From NCBI GenBank assembly GCA_016709765.1, contig JADJMD010000008.1, positions 372,001-436,000 on the forward strand: DNA of 64,000 nt, read 5' to 3'. This document shows positions 35,858 to 45,558 of the stretch, one piece after another. A model generated the notes under the pieces. That model saw only the letters and a list, made by a program, of their open reading frames with translations, was not told where the DNA came from and searched no databases. Within the stretch, counting starts at the first letter, position 1; every line of letters starts with the position of its first letter. Origin of the DNA: Ignavibacteriales bacterium. GTDB lineage: Bacteria; Bacteroidota; Ignavibacteria; Ignavibacteriales; Ignavibacteriaceae. The position numbers were made by a program, and so were the translations under genes.

Positions 35858-37079
35858 CAGACTTATAAATCAGTTTAATTAAATCAATCCTAACATTATC
35901 AGCTCGAATAACTAAAATAGAATAATTGTTAATAGTAAGTGTTTCATTTGGTTTTGGAATGTGACCAATACTATCAATTATAAATCCTGCAATAGTCTCA
36001 TAATTTCCTGTAGGGATTTCGAGCTTAAACTTATCATTCAAATGATCTATTTCAACCTTGCCGCTTATTATAAACGAATCTTTAGAAATTTTTCTGCAAA
36101 TTACTTCATCAACATCATACTCATCTTTAATATCACCAAATAATTCCTCAATTATATCTTCCATAGTAACGATGCCTGCAGTGCCTCCAAACTCATCGAT
36201 TACCACTGCTATCGAATCATTATTAGTTAGAAACTCATTTAATATTTCTAAACTTTTTTTAGTCTCCGGATAAAATTGAGTATTACGAATAATATCTTTA
36301 ATCTGTTTCGGAGTGCTGAACAAATCTTTTGCTAAGATAAACCCTTTTATATTATCAAGATCATCTTCATATATAATAACTTTTGAGTAACCTGATTCAA
36401 TAAATAAATCCACAGCATTTGAGACAGAATCATTAATAGACATTCCAGTAATTTCTGTTCTCGGACGCATTGCCTCATAAACCTTCTGTTCACTAAAATC
36501 AAAAACTTTTGAGATGAAAGAACTTTCTTCATCCTTTGCTAAACTGGTTGAGTGAACTTCATCAACAAGAATTTTCATATCTTCTTTATCAAACAGATGA
36601 GCAATGTTTTCAGCAGAATCTTTTTTACTTTCGGTGAGCATTTTTGAAAGTTGTGTAGTAAGCTTTATAAACGGATATAAAATTATTGAAAGCAATCGCA
36701 GAGGGATTGATACTATTAACAATAGGGAATCAGCACTTTCTCTTGCAATATATTTTGGAATCAATTCGCCAAATACTAACGTAATTACAGAAACAAATAA
36801 AAGTATTTTGTAATCACTCCACCCAAACTCACTTGCCAATATTATCGTTGAAATTGATGCAAAAGCGATATTAATAATATTATTGCCGATTAAAATTGTT
36901 GAGTAAAACTTTTGCGGATCCTTTACGAAGTAAAACGCAGATTGAGCAGCGATATTTTTTTTTCTGGCTCTTACTTCAATTTTGAGTTTGTTCGCCACTA
37001 TATAAGCCATCTCGGTGCTGGAAAAGTAAGCACTAAATAAAATCAACACTACTAAAAATATAAAATCCTGAAACATCAA
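35841..37079 (-). CDS. CNNM/CorC-family transporter (DUF21-CBS-CorC_HlyC)
   Basis: The 412-residue protein begins with a DUF21 domain of about four helices ('SAYFSSTEMAYIVANKLKIEVRARK', 'LIGNNIINIAFASI', 'FGELIPKYIARE'). A CBS pair follows ('AMRPRTEITGMSI', 'VVIDEFGGTAGIVTMEDIIEELFGDI'), then a C-terminal CorC_HlyC domain. Relatives export or sense Mg2+, and some are annotated as haemolysins or GldE. In this phylum a GldE-like role is possible, but nothing here proves it. Confidence 0.9.
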   Translation of the reverse strand: MMFQDFIFLVVLILFSAYFSSTEMAYIVANKLKIEVRARKKNIAAQSAFYFVKDPQKFYSTILIGNNIINIAFASISTIILASEFGWSDYKILLFVSVITLVFGELIPKYIARESADSLLLIVSIPLRLLSIILYPFIKLTTQLSKMLTESKKDSAENIAHLFDKEDMKILVDEVHSTSLAKDEESSFISKVFDFSEQKVYEAMRPRTEITGMSINDSVSNAVDLFIESGYSKVIIYEDDLDNIKGFILAKDLFSTPKQIKDIIRNTQFYPETKKSLEILNEFLTNNDSIAVVIDEFGGTAGIVTMEDIIEELFGDIKDEYDVDEVICRKISKDSFIISGKVEIDHLNDKFKLEIPTGNYETIAGFIIDSIGHIPKPNETLTINNYSILVIRADNVRIDLIKLIYKSDDSNQ

Positions 37080-37534
37080 TAAGCTCGTGTTACATAAATA
37101 TTGTTTTTTATTTTCTCAATTGAACTGCCATCAAAATCATATATCAACTTAACTTCTATCTTTTCAACTGTTCTAATCATCTCATTTAATTTTAAACCCG
37201 GTTGGATGTTGAATCTATATTTTATTTTTTTGATGTTCTCTCCAGCATGTGATTCATTACTAAAATCAGCAGAACTTATTTCATAAATAATTTTGTTTTC
37301 AGAATAAACTGTAATTTTTGAAAGTGATAGATTAATATTTTCAGTTCCATCAAATTCATACTCGCCAGATAAATGAAAAGAACCTGGACCGCCAGGCATT
37401 AGATTTATCCATGCCTGCATATCAATAATATCTATTTGCTTTTCAATTTTATTCTTTTGGACCTGAGAATTTGAACATGATATGAATATCAAAAAACTTA
37501 TGCTGAATAAAATTTTTATTTTGATTCGATTCAT
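37076..37534 (-). CDS. Lipoprotein of unknown function
   Basis: The 152-residue product has a signal 'MNRIKIKILFSISFLIFISC' with lipobox F-I-S-C, and is then mostly beta strand ('SFHLSGEYEFDGTENINLSL', 'ITVYSENKIIYEI', 'IEVKLIYDFDGSS'), suggesting an immunoglobulin-like or sandwich fold. Its stop overlaps the CNNM gene start by 4 nt, so it belongs to that operon. I do not recognise a family. Confidence 0.7.
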   Translation of the reverse strand: MNRIKIKILFSISFLIFISCSNSQVQKNKIEKQIDIIDMQAWINLMPGGPGSFHLSGEYEFDGTENINLSLSKITVYSENKIIYEISSADFSNESHAGENIKKIKYRFNIQPGLKLNEMIRTVEKIEVKLIYDFDGSSIEKIKNNIYVTRAY

Positions 37535-37540
37535 TTAAGC

Positions 37541-38419
37541 TTAAAATATTTTGTAAACAATTAATACAGTGGTAGCGATATAAAGAATTACAGTTAAAAT
37601 CATTGAAGTATCAGTTAACATTATTTGAGTCGTATTTTCACCTTTTTGATTTAGATATTCTAAATACATAAATCTAAAAATTCCAAAAACAACAAACGGC
37701 GTTGTAAAGATTAAATTTTCAGTACCAAATACCGAAACAGTTCTTGCGGATACCGTGTAAAGCGCATAACAAATAATAACACCAGCAGCAGCTACAGTTG
37801 CCATTTGATTTGTAAATGTAAGTGAGTACTCCGCCAACACTTTTCTTGTTGGAGTTTTTTCTAATTCAGTAATTTGTTCAAGTTCAGAGTGCCGTTTCAT
37901 TACTCCAAGAAACAATGAAATAAACATTGTAGTTAAAATCAGCCAACTTGAAACAGGAACATTAATAATTGCAGCACCGCCTAAAACCCTGAGCGTAAAT
38001 CCGGCGGCGATACTGAACACGTCTAATATTACAATATGTTTAAAATAGAGTGAGTATAAAATATTCAAAAAAATAAAACTTGCTAGAAAATAAATAAATT
38101 CGCTTGGTGAAAGGAATGAAAGTACAACCAATAAAATAAATATTACAATTGCAGTTATCCATGCCAATTGTTTTGAAATTTTTCCTGATGGTAACGGTCT
38201 ATATTTTTTTTGTGGATGAACAGCATCTGCTTTTATATCTATAATATCATTTATGATATAAATAAAGCTTGATGCAAGACAGAATATTACGAATGCCTGT
38301 ATTGTGGAAATAAAATAATTCTCTTCAAAAAGATGAAGTGAAAACATTAATGGCACAAAGACAAAGAGATTTTTTATCCACTGTGGAACACGCAATAATT
38401 GGATATAATCTTTAAACAT
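37541..38419 (-). CDS. UbiA-family prenyltransferase (decaprenyl-phosphate phosphoribosyltransferase-like)
   Basis: The 292-residue protein has about eight membrane helices. The first Asp-rich site is 'YIINDIIDIKADAVHPQKKYRPLPSG', in which 'N-D-x-x-D-x-x-x-D-x-x-H' and 'K-K-x-R-P-L' match the DPPR synthase (UbiA/Rv3806c) branch. 'SWLILTTMFISLFLGVMKRHSEL' is also typical. It would place phosphoribose on polyprenyl phosphate. The start shares 1 nt with the mutase stop. Confidence 0.82.
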   Translation of the reverse strand: MFKDYIQLLRVPQWIKNLFVFVPLMFSLHLFEENYFISTIQAFVIFCLASSFIYIINDIIDIKADAVHPQKKYRPLPSGKISKQLAWITAIVIFILLVVLSFLSPSEFIYFLASFIFLNILYSLYFKHIVILDVFSIAAGFTLRVLGGAAIINVPVSSWLILTTMFISLFLGVMKRHSELEQITELEKTPTRKVLAEYSLTFTNQMATVAAAGVIICYALYTVSARTVSVFGTENLIFTTPFVVFGIFRFMYLEYLNQKGENTTQIMLTDTSMILTVILYIATTVLIVYKIF

Positions 38420-40074
38420 TAGAAAACTGCTGTTTCTTCATAAGTACCGAACACTTCTTTTAACTCCCCAATCATTTCTCCTAATGTAACATAATTATGA
38501 GAGGCTTTTAAAAATTCCGGCATTAAATTTCTTCCATCAACAGCGGCCGATTTAATCGAAGCTAAGCTAGCTTCAACTTCTTTGTGATTTCTGCTTTGTC
38601 TTAATTCCGCTAATCTTTTTACCTGCTGTTTTTGAACTTCAGGAGATACGGTTAAGATAGGAATATCAACTTTTTCATTCTCCTCAATAAATTCATTTAC
38701 GCCTACAATAAATTTTTCTTTACGCTCAACTTCTTTTTGATAACGGTAAGCTGCATCAGCAATTTCTTTTTGGAAGTAACCTGTTTCGATTGCGGCTACT
38801 ACTCCACCCAACGAATCTATTTGATCAAAAATTGCATTAGCTTCTTTTTCCATTTTATCAGTTAACGCTTCAACAAAATAACTGCCACCTAACGGATCAA
38901 CAGAATTTATAACTCCGGTTTCATAAGCTATAAGCTGTTGAGTTCTTAAGGCAATCTTAACAGCTTTTTCACTTGGTAAAGCTAAAGTTTCATCCATAGA
39001 ATTTGTGTGGAGCGATTGTGTCCCGCCGAGCACACCTGCTAATGCCTGAAATGCGGTACGCACAATATTATTTTCCGGCTGCTGTGCGGTTAAAGTACAG
39101 CCTGCGGTTTGTGTGTGAAATCTTAACCACCAGGAGCGTGGATTTTTTGCCCCGTATCTTTCTTTCATTCGCTTTGCATAAATTTTTCTTGCTGCTCTAA
39201 ATTTTGCAATCTCTTCAAAAAAATCTAAATGAGAATTGAAGAAAAAAGAAATGCGTGGTGCAAATTCATCAACATCCATTCCACGTTCAATGCATGCTTC
39301 AATGTATGCAAAACCATCAGCAAGCGTGTATGCAAGTTCTTGTACTGATGTTGAACCGGCTTCACGAATATGATATCCGCTAACTGAAACAGGATTCCAT
39401 TGCGGAACTTCATTTTTGCAATATTCAATCATATCTACAATAATTCGCATTGAAGGTGTTGGAGGATATATAAATTCTTTTTGTGCTATATACTCTTTTA
39501 ATATATCATTCTGTAGTGTGCCACGTAAATTATTAAAATCAACACCCTGCTTCTGTGCAACTGCAAGATAAAAGGCAAATATCATAGCAGCGGGTGAATT
39601 GATAGTCATCGAAGTTGAAACTTTATCCAGCGGGATTTTATCAAACAAAATTTCCATATCCTGCAAAGAAGAAATTGCAACACCGCAAATTCCAACTTCG
39701 CCATCACTGATTGGTGCATCTGCATCCCATCCCATTAAAGTCGGCAGATCAAATGCAACTGACAAACCTGTTTGTCCGTGATTTAACAAGTAATGGAATC
39801 GCTCATTTGTATCCTCAGGCGAGCCAAATCCGGCAAACTGACGCATCGTCCAAAGCTTACCGCGGTAACCGTTTGAATGAATACCGCGTGTGTATGGATA
39901 TTCACCAGGAAAACCGATTTCACTTAAATAATTAATATTCTCAACGTCATCGGGACCATAAAATGGTTTTATGTCCTGCCCGCTAACAGTTGTAAATTTC
40001 ATTCCATTTGTTTTAGCAGATTTAGCTTTTTCATCATAACTTTTTCTTTGTTTTAGATATTCTAAATCAGACAT
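38419..40074 (-). CDS. Methylmalonyl-CoA mutase large subunit (catalytic domain only)
   Basis: The 551-residue acyl-CoA mutase TIM barrel has 'GFPGEYPYTRGIHSNGYRG', 'MRQFAGFGSPEDTNERF', 'GQTGLSVAFDLPTLMGWD', 'RISFFFNSHLDFFEEIAKFRAARK' and 'GGTQSLHTNSMDETLALP'. It ends after the substrate domain without the B12-binding 'DxHxxG' domain, so it needs a separate small subunit, which is not in the window. The reaction is likely methylmalonyl-CoA to succinyl-CoA, and other acyl-CoA mutases of the family are possible. Confidence 0.92.
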   Translation of the reverse strand: MSDLEYLKQRKSYDEKAKSAKTNGMKFTTVSGQDIKPFYGPDDVENINYLSEIGFPGEYPYTRGIHSNGYRGKLWTMRQFAGFGSPEDTNERFHYLLNHGQTGLSVAFDLPTLMGWDADAPISDGEVGICGVAISSLQDMEILFDKIPLDKVSTSMTINSPAAMIFAFYLAVAQKQGVDFNNLRGTLQNDILKEYIAQKEFIYPPTPSMRIIVDMIEYCKNEVPQWNPVSVSGYHIREAGSTSVQELAYTLADGFAYIEACIERGMDVDEFAPRISFFFNSHLDFFEEIAKFRAARKIYAKRMKERYGAKNPRSWWLRFHTQTAGCTLTAQQPENNIVRTAFQALAGVLGGTQSLHTNSMDETLALPSEKAVKIALRTQQLIAYETGVINSVDPLGGSYFVEALTDKMEKEANAIFDQIDSLGGVVAAIETGYFQKEIADAAYRYQKEVERKEKFIVGVNEFIEENEKVDIPILTVSPEVQKQQVKRLAELRQSRNHKEVEASLASIKSAAVDGRNLMPEFLKASHNYVTLGEMIGELKEVFGTYEETAVF

Positions 40075-40118
40075 AGGCTCCCTTTAATTATTTAATTAAA
40101 AATGATTTCACAATATTT

Positions 40119-41960
40119 TTATGTTCTTCCAAATCTTCTATCAAACTCTTCCAAAGATATTTTGATTACAATTGGTCTGCCGTGAGGACAAACATAAGGC
40201 ATTGAAGTTGCAAATAACTGATCAATTAATAACCGCATTTCTTTTTCAGATAACTTATCACCGGCTTTAATGGCTGCTTTACACGAATACGATTTTGCAA
40301 TATTATCTTTTTCTTCTAACTGCTTCTCGGTTTGATTAGTAACATATTCAGAAACAAACTCGCGTAATATTTTTTCTTCAGATCCGTTTTTAATATCATC
40401 AGGAACACCCTCAATCATCAAATAGCTTTTAGGAAGATATTTTAATTTGAACCCAAGTTTTGTTATAACCGGATTCAACTCTTTTAATATTTCATAACTG
40501 GCAACATCAAACTGAATCTTTAACGGGAAAAGTAATTGCTGAATAAAAGGCATGTTAGCATCTAATCTTGATAACACTTTTTCATAAAGTATTCTTTCGT
40601 GCGCAACATGCTGATCAATTATCATCAGTCCGCTTTTGATCTGAGATAATATATATTTGTTATGAAGTTGAATCAAAAAAGACGTTTCAATTTCTGTTGA
40701 AGCTGAATGTTCAATCTGTTTATCAAATTTATTTTCAGCAGTTTCATAACTTGATCCTGAATTCGAATCCGAACTTGGCAATATATTTTTTGTTAACGAA
40801 CTAAAAACTAAATCAATATCTTCATCAGTTACCGCAGTACGCTCACGCCTTTCTCGACTACTAAAATCAGGTCTATCCGAAAAATCATTTTGCTTAATAT
40901 TGGTAAATGCATTGAAAGATAATTTTTCAGTTTGCTGAGTTGAGTTTTCAAACGACATTGTTGGAACTAAATCATGACTGCCAATGCTTTTGCGAACAAC
41001 TGATAAAACAAAGTTGTAAATATCTTTTTCATCATCAAATTTTACTTCAAGTTTTGATGGATGAATATTCACATCAACTTTTTTTGGATCCAATGTTACG
41101 AACAATATAAAAAACGGGTAATCACCTTTTTCCAAAATATTTTCAAAGGCAGTAAAAACAGCGTGATTAATATTTTTATTTATCACAAATCGTTTATTAA
41201 GAAATAAAAACTGTTCCCCTTTGCTCTTTTTAAATATTGACGGTTTCCCAATGTAGCCTTTAAGCGAAAGATAATCGGTTTCTTGTGTAACTGGAATAAG
41301 CGCATCCATCATATTATCTGCAAAAATCTGATCGATTCGTTCTTTCAGAGATCCTTTTTTATAATCAAAGACTAAGTTATCTGAATTGTAAAACTTAAAA
41401 GATATTTCCGGATGTGCCAAAGCGATTCTGTTAAATGTATCTATAATATGTTTTAACTCAGTGCTGTCGGATTTTAAAAATTTTCTTCGGGCTGGAATAT
41501 TATAAAAAATATTTTTTACAGATACGCAGGTTCCTTTTTGAGTTGAAATTTTTTCGGTGGTGATTTCATTTTCGCTTTCAACTTTTAATAAAGTACCTAT
41601 TTCACTTTCACGAGTTTCGGTTTTAATTTCAAGCTGGCATACTGAAGCGATTGAACTTAGAGCTTCACCGCGAAAGCCAAGCGTTTTAATCGATTCAAGA
41701 TCTTCCATTGATGAAATTTTACTTGTTGCATGTTTATGAATAGATAAAACAACTTCTTCTTCAGTCATTCCTGTTCCATTATCACAAACCTGAATAAGCG
41801 ACTTGCCTGCTTGTTTAACTATCAATTCTATTGATGTTGCATTGGCATCGACAGCATTTTCTAAAAGTTCTTTTACAACAGATTCCGGTCTTTGAACTAC
41901 TTCACCCGCTGCTATTTTACTTGCAAGATTATCGGATAATATTTTAATTCTTGATTGCAT
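40119..41960 (-). CDS. mutL: DNA mismatch repair protein MutL
   Basis: The 613-residue GHKL ATPase has 'NLASKIAAGEVVQRPESVVKELLENAVDA' and 'GFRGEALSSIASV' at the N-terminus. The C-terminal dimerisation domain holds the endonuclease set 'DQHVAHERILYE' (DQHA-x2-E-x4-E with Val for Ala), 'SCKAA' and 'CPHGRP'. It is therefore a nicking-type MutL. Residues about 330-430 are a Ser-rich linker. It shares its last base with folA. mutS lies 15 kb away on the same strand. Confidence 0.96.
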   Translation of the reverse strand: MQSRIKILSDNLASKIAAGEVVQRPESVVKELLENAVDANATSIELIVKQAGKSLIQVCDNGTGMTEEEVVLSIHKHATSKISSMEDLESIKTLGFRGEALSSIASVCQLEIKTETRESEIGTLLKVESENEITTEKISTQKGTCVSVKNIFYNIPARRKFLKSDSTELKHIIDTFNRIALAHPEISFKFYNSDNLVFDYKKGSLKERIDQIFADNMMDALIPVTQETDYLSLKGYIGKPSIFKKSKGEQFLFLNKRFVINKNINHAVFTAFENILEKGDYPFFILFVTLDPKKVDVNIHPSKLEVKFDDEKDIYNFVLSVVRKSIGSHDLVPTMSFENSTQQTEKLSFNAFTNIKQNDFSDRPDFSSRERRERTAVTDEDIDLVFSSLTKNILPSSDSNSGSSYETAENKFDKQIEHSASTEIETSFLIQLHNKYILSQIKSGLMIIDQHVAHERILYEKVLSRLDANMPFIQQLLFPLKIQFDVASYEILKELNPVITKLGFKLKYLPKSYLMIEGVPDDIKNGSEEKILREFVSEYVTNQTEKQLEEKDNIAKSYSCKAAIKAGDKLSEKEMRLLIDQLFATSMPYVCPHGRPIVIKISLEEFDRRFGRT

Positions 41961-42442
41961 TAATTCTTTCTTACGTATCTATATATTTCAAACAATTCGT
42001 GATCATTTATTTTTTCAATATTCCATTCATCGTAATTAATTTTGGGAAATTTAACTTCCCCTTCCGCTTCAAATTTCATGAAAGTGATTATCATTTCATC
42101 TACAAATAAAATTGCCTGCTTATATATTTCACCACCGCCTATTATAAATATTTTTTCCGGTTTAACTGATTTGCAATACTCAGCAGCCTGGTCAATTGAT
42201 GTTTTAATCACAACATCATCAAAACTTGTTTTGTAAGATTTATTTCGAGTTACAACAATATTCAATCTGCCTTTTAACGGCTTGCCAAGAGTTTCAAAAG
42301 TTTTTCTTCCCATAATAATCGGGAAGCCTAAAGTAGTATTTTTAAAATGCTGAAACTCTTCTTTAACGTGCCAGGACATTTCTCCGTTTGCTTTACCAAT
42401 CACACCATTTTTTGCAATCGCAACTATGATACTAATGATCAA
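41960..42442 (-). CDS. folA: Dihydrofolate reductase
   Basis: A 160-residue protein with 'IISIIVAIAKNGVIGKANGEMSWHVKEE', the DHFR Met20 loop, then 'PIIMGRKTFETLGKPLKGRLNIVVTRN' and 'IFIIGGGEIYKQAI'. It regenerates tetrahydrofolate after thymidylate synthesis. It overlaps thyA by 4 nt (ATGA), the usual thyA-folA pairing. All key motifs and the length are normal. Confidence 0.96.
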   Translation of the reverse strand: MIISIIVAIAKNGVIGKANGEMSWHVKEEFQHFKNTTLGFPIIMGRKTFETLGKPLKGRLNIVVTRNKSYKTSFDDVVIKTSIDQAAEYCKSVKPEKIFIIGGGEIYKQAILFVDEMIITFMKFEAEGEVKFPKINYDEWNIEKINDHELFEIYRYVRKN

Positions 42443-43326
42443 ACCGCAACCTCAAATTTTATTTTGTCTTGAAAATTATAAGCAATAAGCTCAAAATCTT
42501 CAAACATTAATTCATCAATTGGTTTCTTTGCGATTTTTAGTTTTGGCAATGGTAAAGGACTACGGGTAAGCTGTAATTTTAATCCTTCAAGATGATCATA
42601 CTTTTCCATTGCTGAACCTTTTTTAGCATAATAAATATGCGCATCAACAATCGTGTGAGCAAATGAACCAAGCTCTAAATTAGTTTCTTGTGCTATAATT
42701 TGAGTTAACATTGAATACGCAGCAAGGTTGAATGGAATTCCCAAAGCTATATCGCCGGAACGCTGTGTTAAATGACAATTTAATTTTCCATCATTAACAT
42801 TAAAAGTAAAAGTATAATGACAAGGCGGCAATTTGCTAATCACAGCATTTGCCGGATGCCAAGCAGAAATAACCAGCCTTCTGGAATTAGGATTATTTTT
42901 AATTTCATTTATTACCCAGCCAACTTGATCAAAAGTCAACGAACCATTTTTTTCACGATGAACAAACGGATTTTTTTCATCAACAAAAACTTCTCCATCC
43001 AATATAGCATTTGATTCCGGAACAGGAAATCTTCTCCAGAATCTTCCGTATGCGGTTTGCAATCGTCCATCCTCATCTGCCCATGCATCCCAAATTTTTG
43101 TGTGCTGTCTTAAATTTCTGATATGATTTTCACCGGATAGATACCATAGAACTTCTTTCAACAATGATTTCCATTCAACTTTTTTTGTGGTTAAAAGTGG
43201 AAAACCTTTTTGTAAATCAACCTTATAAAAAGCTCCAAAATATGAGATTGTATCAATTCCCGTTCGCGATTTTTTATGAGTTCCTTCATCAATAACAAGT
43301 TTAACCAGATCGAGATATTCTTTCAT
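42439..43326 (-). CDS. thyA: Thymidylate synthase
   Basis: The 295-residue protein has 'RTGIDTISYFGAFYKVDL', 'TTKKVEWKSLLKEVLWYLSGE', the nucleophile Cys169 in 'LPPCHYTFTF' and 'RSGDIALGIPFNLAAYSML'. It methylates dUMP using methylene-tetrahydrofolate. It is about 30 residues longer than the E. coli enzyme, through an insertion at about 105-130, as in other long ThyA forms. Confidence 0.97.
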   Translation of the reverse strand: MKEYLDLVKLVIDEGTHKKSRTGIDTISYFGAFYKVDLQKGFPLLTTKKVEWKSLLKEVLWYLSGENHIRNLRQHTKIWDAWADEDGRLQTAYGRFWRRFPVPESNAILDGEVFVDEKNPFVHREKNGSLTFDQVGWVINEIKNNPNSRRLVISAWHPANAVISKLPPCHYTFTFNVNDGKLNCHLTQRSGDIALGIPFNLAAYSMLTQIIAQETNLELGSFAHTIVDAHIYYAKKGSAMEKYDHLEGLKLQLTRSPLPLPKLKIAKKPIDELMFEDFELIAYNFQDKIKFEVAV

Positions 43327-43403
43327 CCAAATTATCCTGTATTTCTTAGAATAGATTATAATTTTTGTGTGAATTTACTAAAAAAAGATGAAGAGGTAAA
43401 AGG

Positions 43404-44537
43404 CTATTTATTAAGATAATTAAGCACAATTTGGACAGTTTTGCTTAATCCGTCGTGATAATTTTTGATAGATAATTCATTTGAGGAATAAAAATCGGTT
43501 AAATTAATTATATGAACATTTTTGGGGAGAATAATATCCAAAGAAAGATTAGTTGATCCATTAATCAAAAATATCGGAATATTCCGTTTTGAAAACAAAT
43601 TAAGAATTATTCCAGAACCTTTACCCTCAAAAGATTGATTGTCAAAACTTCCCTCACCTGTTATAACTGCATCAATATTATAGAGTTTTAAATCTTTTAA
43701 TATTTTTGTTTCAATAAAATCTTTAGCTTTAATTATTTGAGCATCTAAAAATATATTCAACCCAGCTGCTAAACCTCCTCCAGCTCCGTTTAGTTTTTGG
43801 GGAAAGATATTTTTTTTATCATCGGAAATTATTTTTAAAATATTTTTGATTCCGGATTTAATAATCTTTAATTCAGCATCTGAAGCACCTTTTTGTTTTC
43901 CATAAATTTCAATTGCACCCGGATTATCAATTAAATCTGTATCAACATCAACAATACACTTTACTTGAAATGGAAGTTTAATAATTTTATTTTCGATTTT
44001 ATTGATATTAATAAAATGAAGTGGGTTCGGTTCAATGGGATTTTCCAGAATATCAAAAAAACTCAATCCAAGTTTTGATAGTGCGCCAATTCCAAAATCG
44101 ATAGTTGATGTGCCGCCAATTCCTATCCAAACTATTTCAATTTCATACTTTTTTGCATTAACATCTTTGGCAAGATTTAATATTATCTCCCCAAGTATTT
44201 CAGTATTTAGTTTTAAAGGTTTTCTTTTTTTTAATGGCATAACTTTTAGACCAAACAACTCTGCCGACTCAATAAAAACGGTTTTATCTTTCTCATCATA
44301 CAAGACACTAAAATCTTTTACTGTGTTATTATTCTTATCGTAAAGATTATAAACTATTTTTTTTACATTCGAAAAGGATTGGATAACATTTAAAAACCCA
44401 TCACCGCCGTCTGAAATTGGTTTTTGTAATATTTTATGTGAAGTGTTTTTGTGAAAGTTTTGGCAAATAATTTCAGAAATTTCAACTGAGTTTGCACATT
44501 CCTTAAAACTATTCGGAGCGATAAGAATATTCATCAT
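43404..44537 (-). CDS. Glycerate kinase (GlxK/GarK type)
   Basis: The 377-residue protein matches the PF02595 glycerate kinase family. It has 'IAPNSFKECANSVEISEII', 'KPISDGGDGFLNVI', 'WIGIGGTSTIDFGIGALSKLG', 'GAGGGLAAGLNIFLDAQ' and 'DAVITGEGSFDNQSFEGKGSG'. It phosphorylates D-glycerate to 2- (or 3-) phosphoglycerate. It follows the GT9 gene by 3 nt. A link to glycan synthesis is only positional. Confidence 0.9.
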   Translation of the reverse strand: MMNILIAPNSFKECANSVEISEIICQNFHKNTSHKILQKPISDGGDGFLNVIQSFSNVKKIVYNLYDKNNNTVKDFSVLYDEKDKTVFIESAELFGLKVMPLKKRKPLKLNTEILGEIILNLAKDVNAKKYEIEIVWIGIGGTSTIDFGIGALSKLGLSFFDILENPIEPNPLHFININKIENKIIKLPFQVKCIVDVDTDLIDNPGAIEIYGKQKGASDAELKIIKSGIKNILKIISDDKKNIFPQKLNGAGGGLAAGLNIFLDAQIIKAKDFIETKILKDLKLYNIDAVITGEGSFDNQSFEGKGSGIILNLFSKRNIPIFLINGSTNLSLDIILPKNVHIINLTDFYSSNELSIKNYHDGLSKTVQIVLNYLNK

Positions 44538-44540
44538 GAA

Positions 44541-45554
44541 TCATCTTTTTAAGAATTGATCAACTCTTTTTGCAATCTCTTCTCCGGTTAATCCGCCTTC
44601 TTTTGAATAGTCGCATTTCTTAGGATCAATTGGACATTGTGTATCGCAGTAACTTTGTTCTGGAAGGACTATTTCAGATTTATTTCCAAGTGGTCCCCAT
44701 AATTGTGATGAACATACTGAAATTGGGCAGAAAACTGATAATGTTGGAATTTGTAATGCTGCACAAATATGCATTGGTCCCGTACTGTTAGAAATCAGTA
44801 AATCCAGAATTGAAAATTTGATAATATCTTTTCTTAAGCTTTCTCCATTAAATATATATTGTACTCCAGGCAAATTCTGTAATTCTTTTGGCGGATTAAA
44901 ATCTGTAATTAGCACTAAATAATTGGTGTTCCGTCTTAATATTACAATCAAATCAAGATAACTTTTTACAGAGAGATTTGGAGCTGAGTTTCCACTTGTT
45001 GTATGAATACCGATGAGAATCTGATTATTACTTTTTAATTTATTTTTTAATGCAGAAGCTTGAGCTTTTTCATCGTAACTTAAAAATATTTCAGGACGTA
45101 ATTCCTGTACTTTAATTCCAATATTTCTAACCATATCCAAGCTGTAATCGGCTTCGTGTCTTAATGGAATATATTTTTTTCTATCAACATATTTTGAAAA
45201 AGTTAAAAACTGGTAAAGCTTATGTCCAACTCCAACTCTGTGTTTAATTCCGCAAAAAAAGAGTACATAATTTAATTTTTCATTCGAAAGCAGCATAAAT
45301 CCGTGAGAAAATTTGTAGCCTCTTATCTCCCGTACTAATTCCCAGAAACCTTTCTCAGTTTTATCAGAATGATCATAAGTAACAATTGCATCCACATGTG
45401 GATTATTCAGATAAATATCTTTTGTGTAACGCTTAACTAGAACTGCGACAAAACTATCAGGGTGCTTTTTTTTGATTTCTCGTGGTAGAGGAGTAGATAA
45501 AACAACATCTCCAATTCTGTCAATTCTTGCAATAAGAAATCTTAACTGCTTCAT
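44541..45554 (-). CDS. Glycosyltransferase family 9 (heptosyltransferase-like)
   Basis: The 337-residue GT-B protein starts 'RFLIARIDRIGDVVLSTPLPREI', the GT9 signature, and has 'LLISNSTGPMHICAALQIPTLSVFCP' as the donor loop. A Cys-rich tail ('YCDTQCPIDPKKC') resembles that of the other GT9 in the window. It probably adds a heptose or similar sugar to the lipopolysaccharide core. It is adjacent (4 nt) to a WaaE-like GT2, which supports a core-synthesis role. Confidence 0.88.
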   Translation of the reverse strand: MKQLRFLIARIDRIGDVVLSTPLPREIKKKHPDSFVAVLVKRYTKDIYLNNPHVDAIVTYDHSDKTEKGFWELVREIRGYKFSHGFMLLSNEKLNYVLFFCGIKHRVGVGHKLYQFLTFSKYVDRKKYIPLRHEADYSLDMVRNIGIKVQELRPEIFLSYDEKAQASALKNKLKSNNQILIGIHTTSGNSAPNLSVKSYLDLIVILRRNTNYLVLITDFNPPKELQNLPGVQYIFNGESLRKDIIKFSILDLLISNSTGPMHICAALQIPTLSVFCPISVCSSQLWGPLGNKSEIVLPEQSYCDTQCPIDPKKCDYSKEGGLTGEEIAKRVDQFLKR

Positions 45555-45558
45555 TGAA

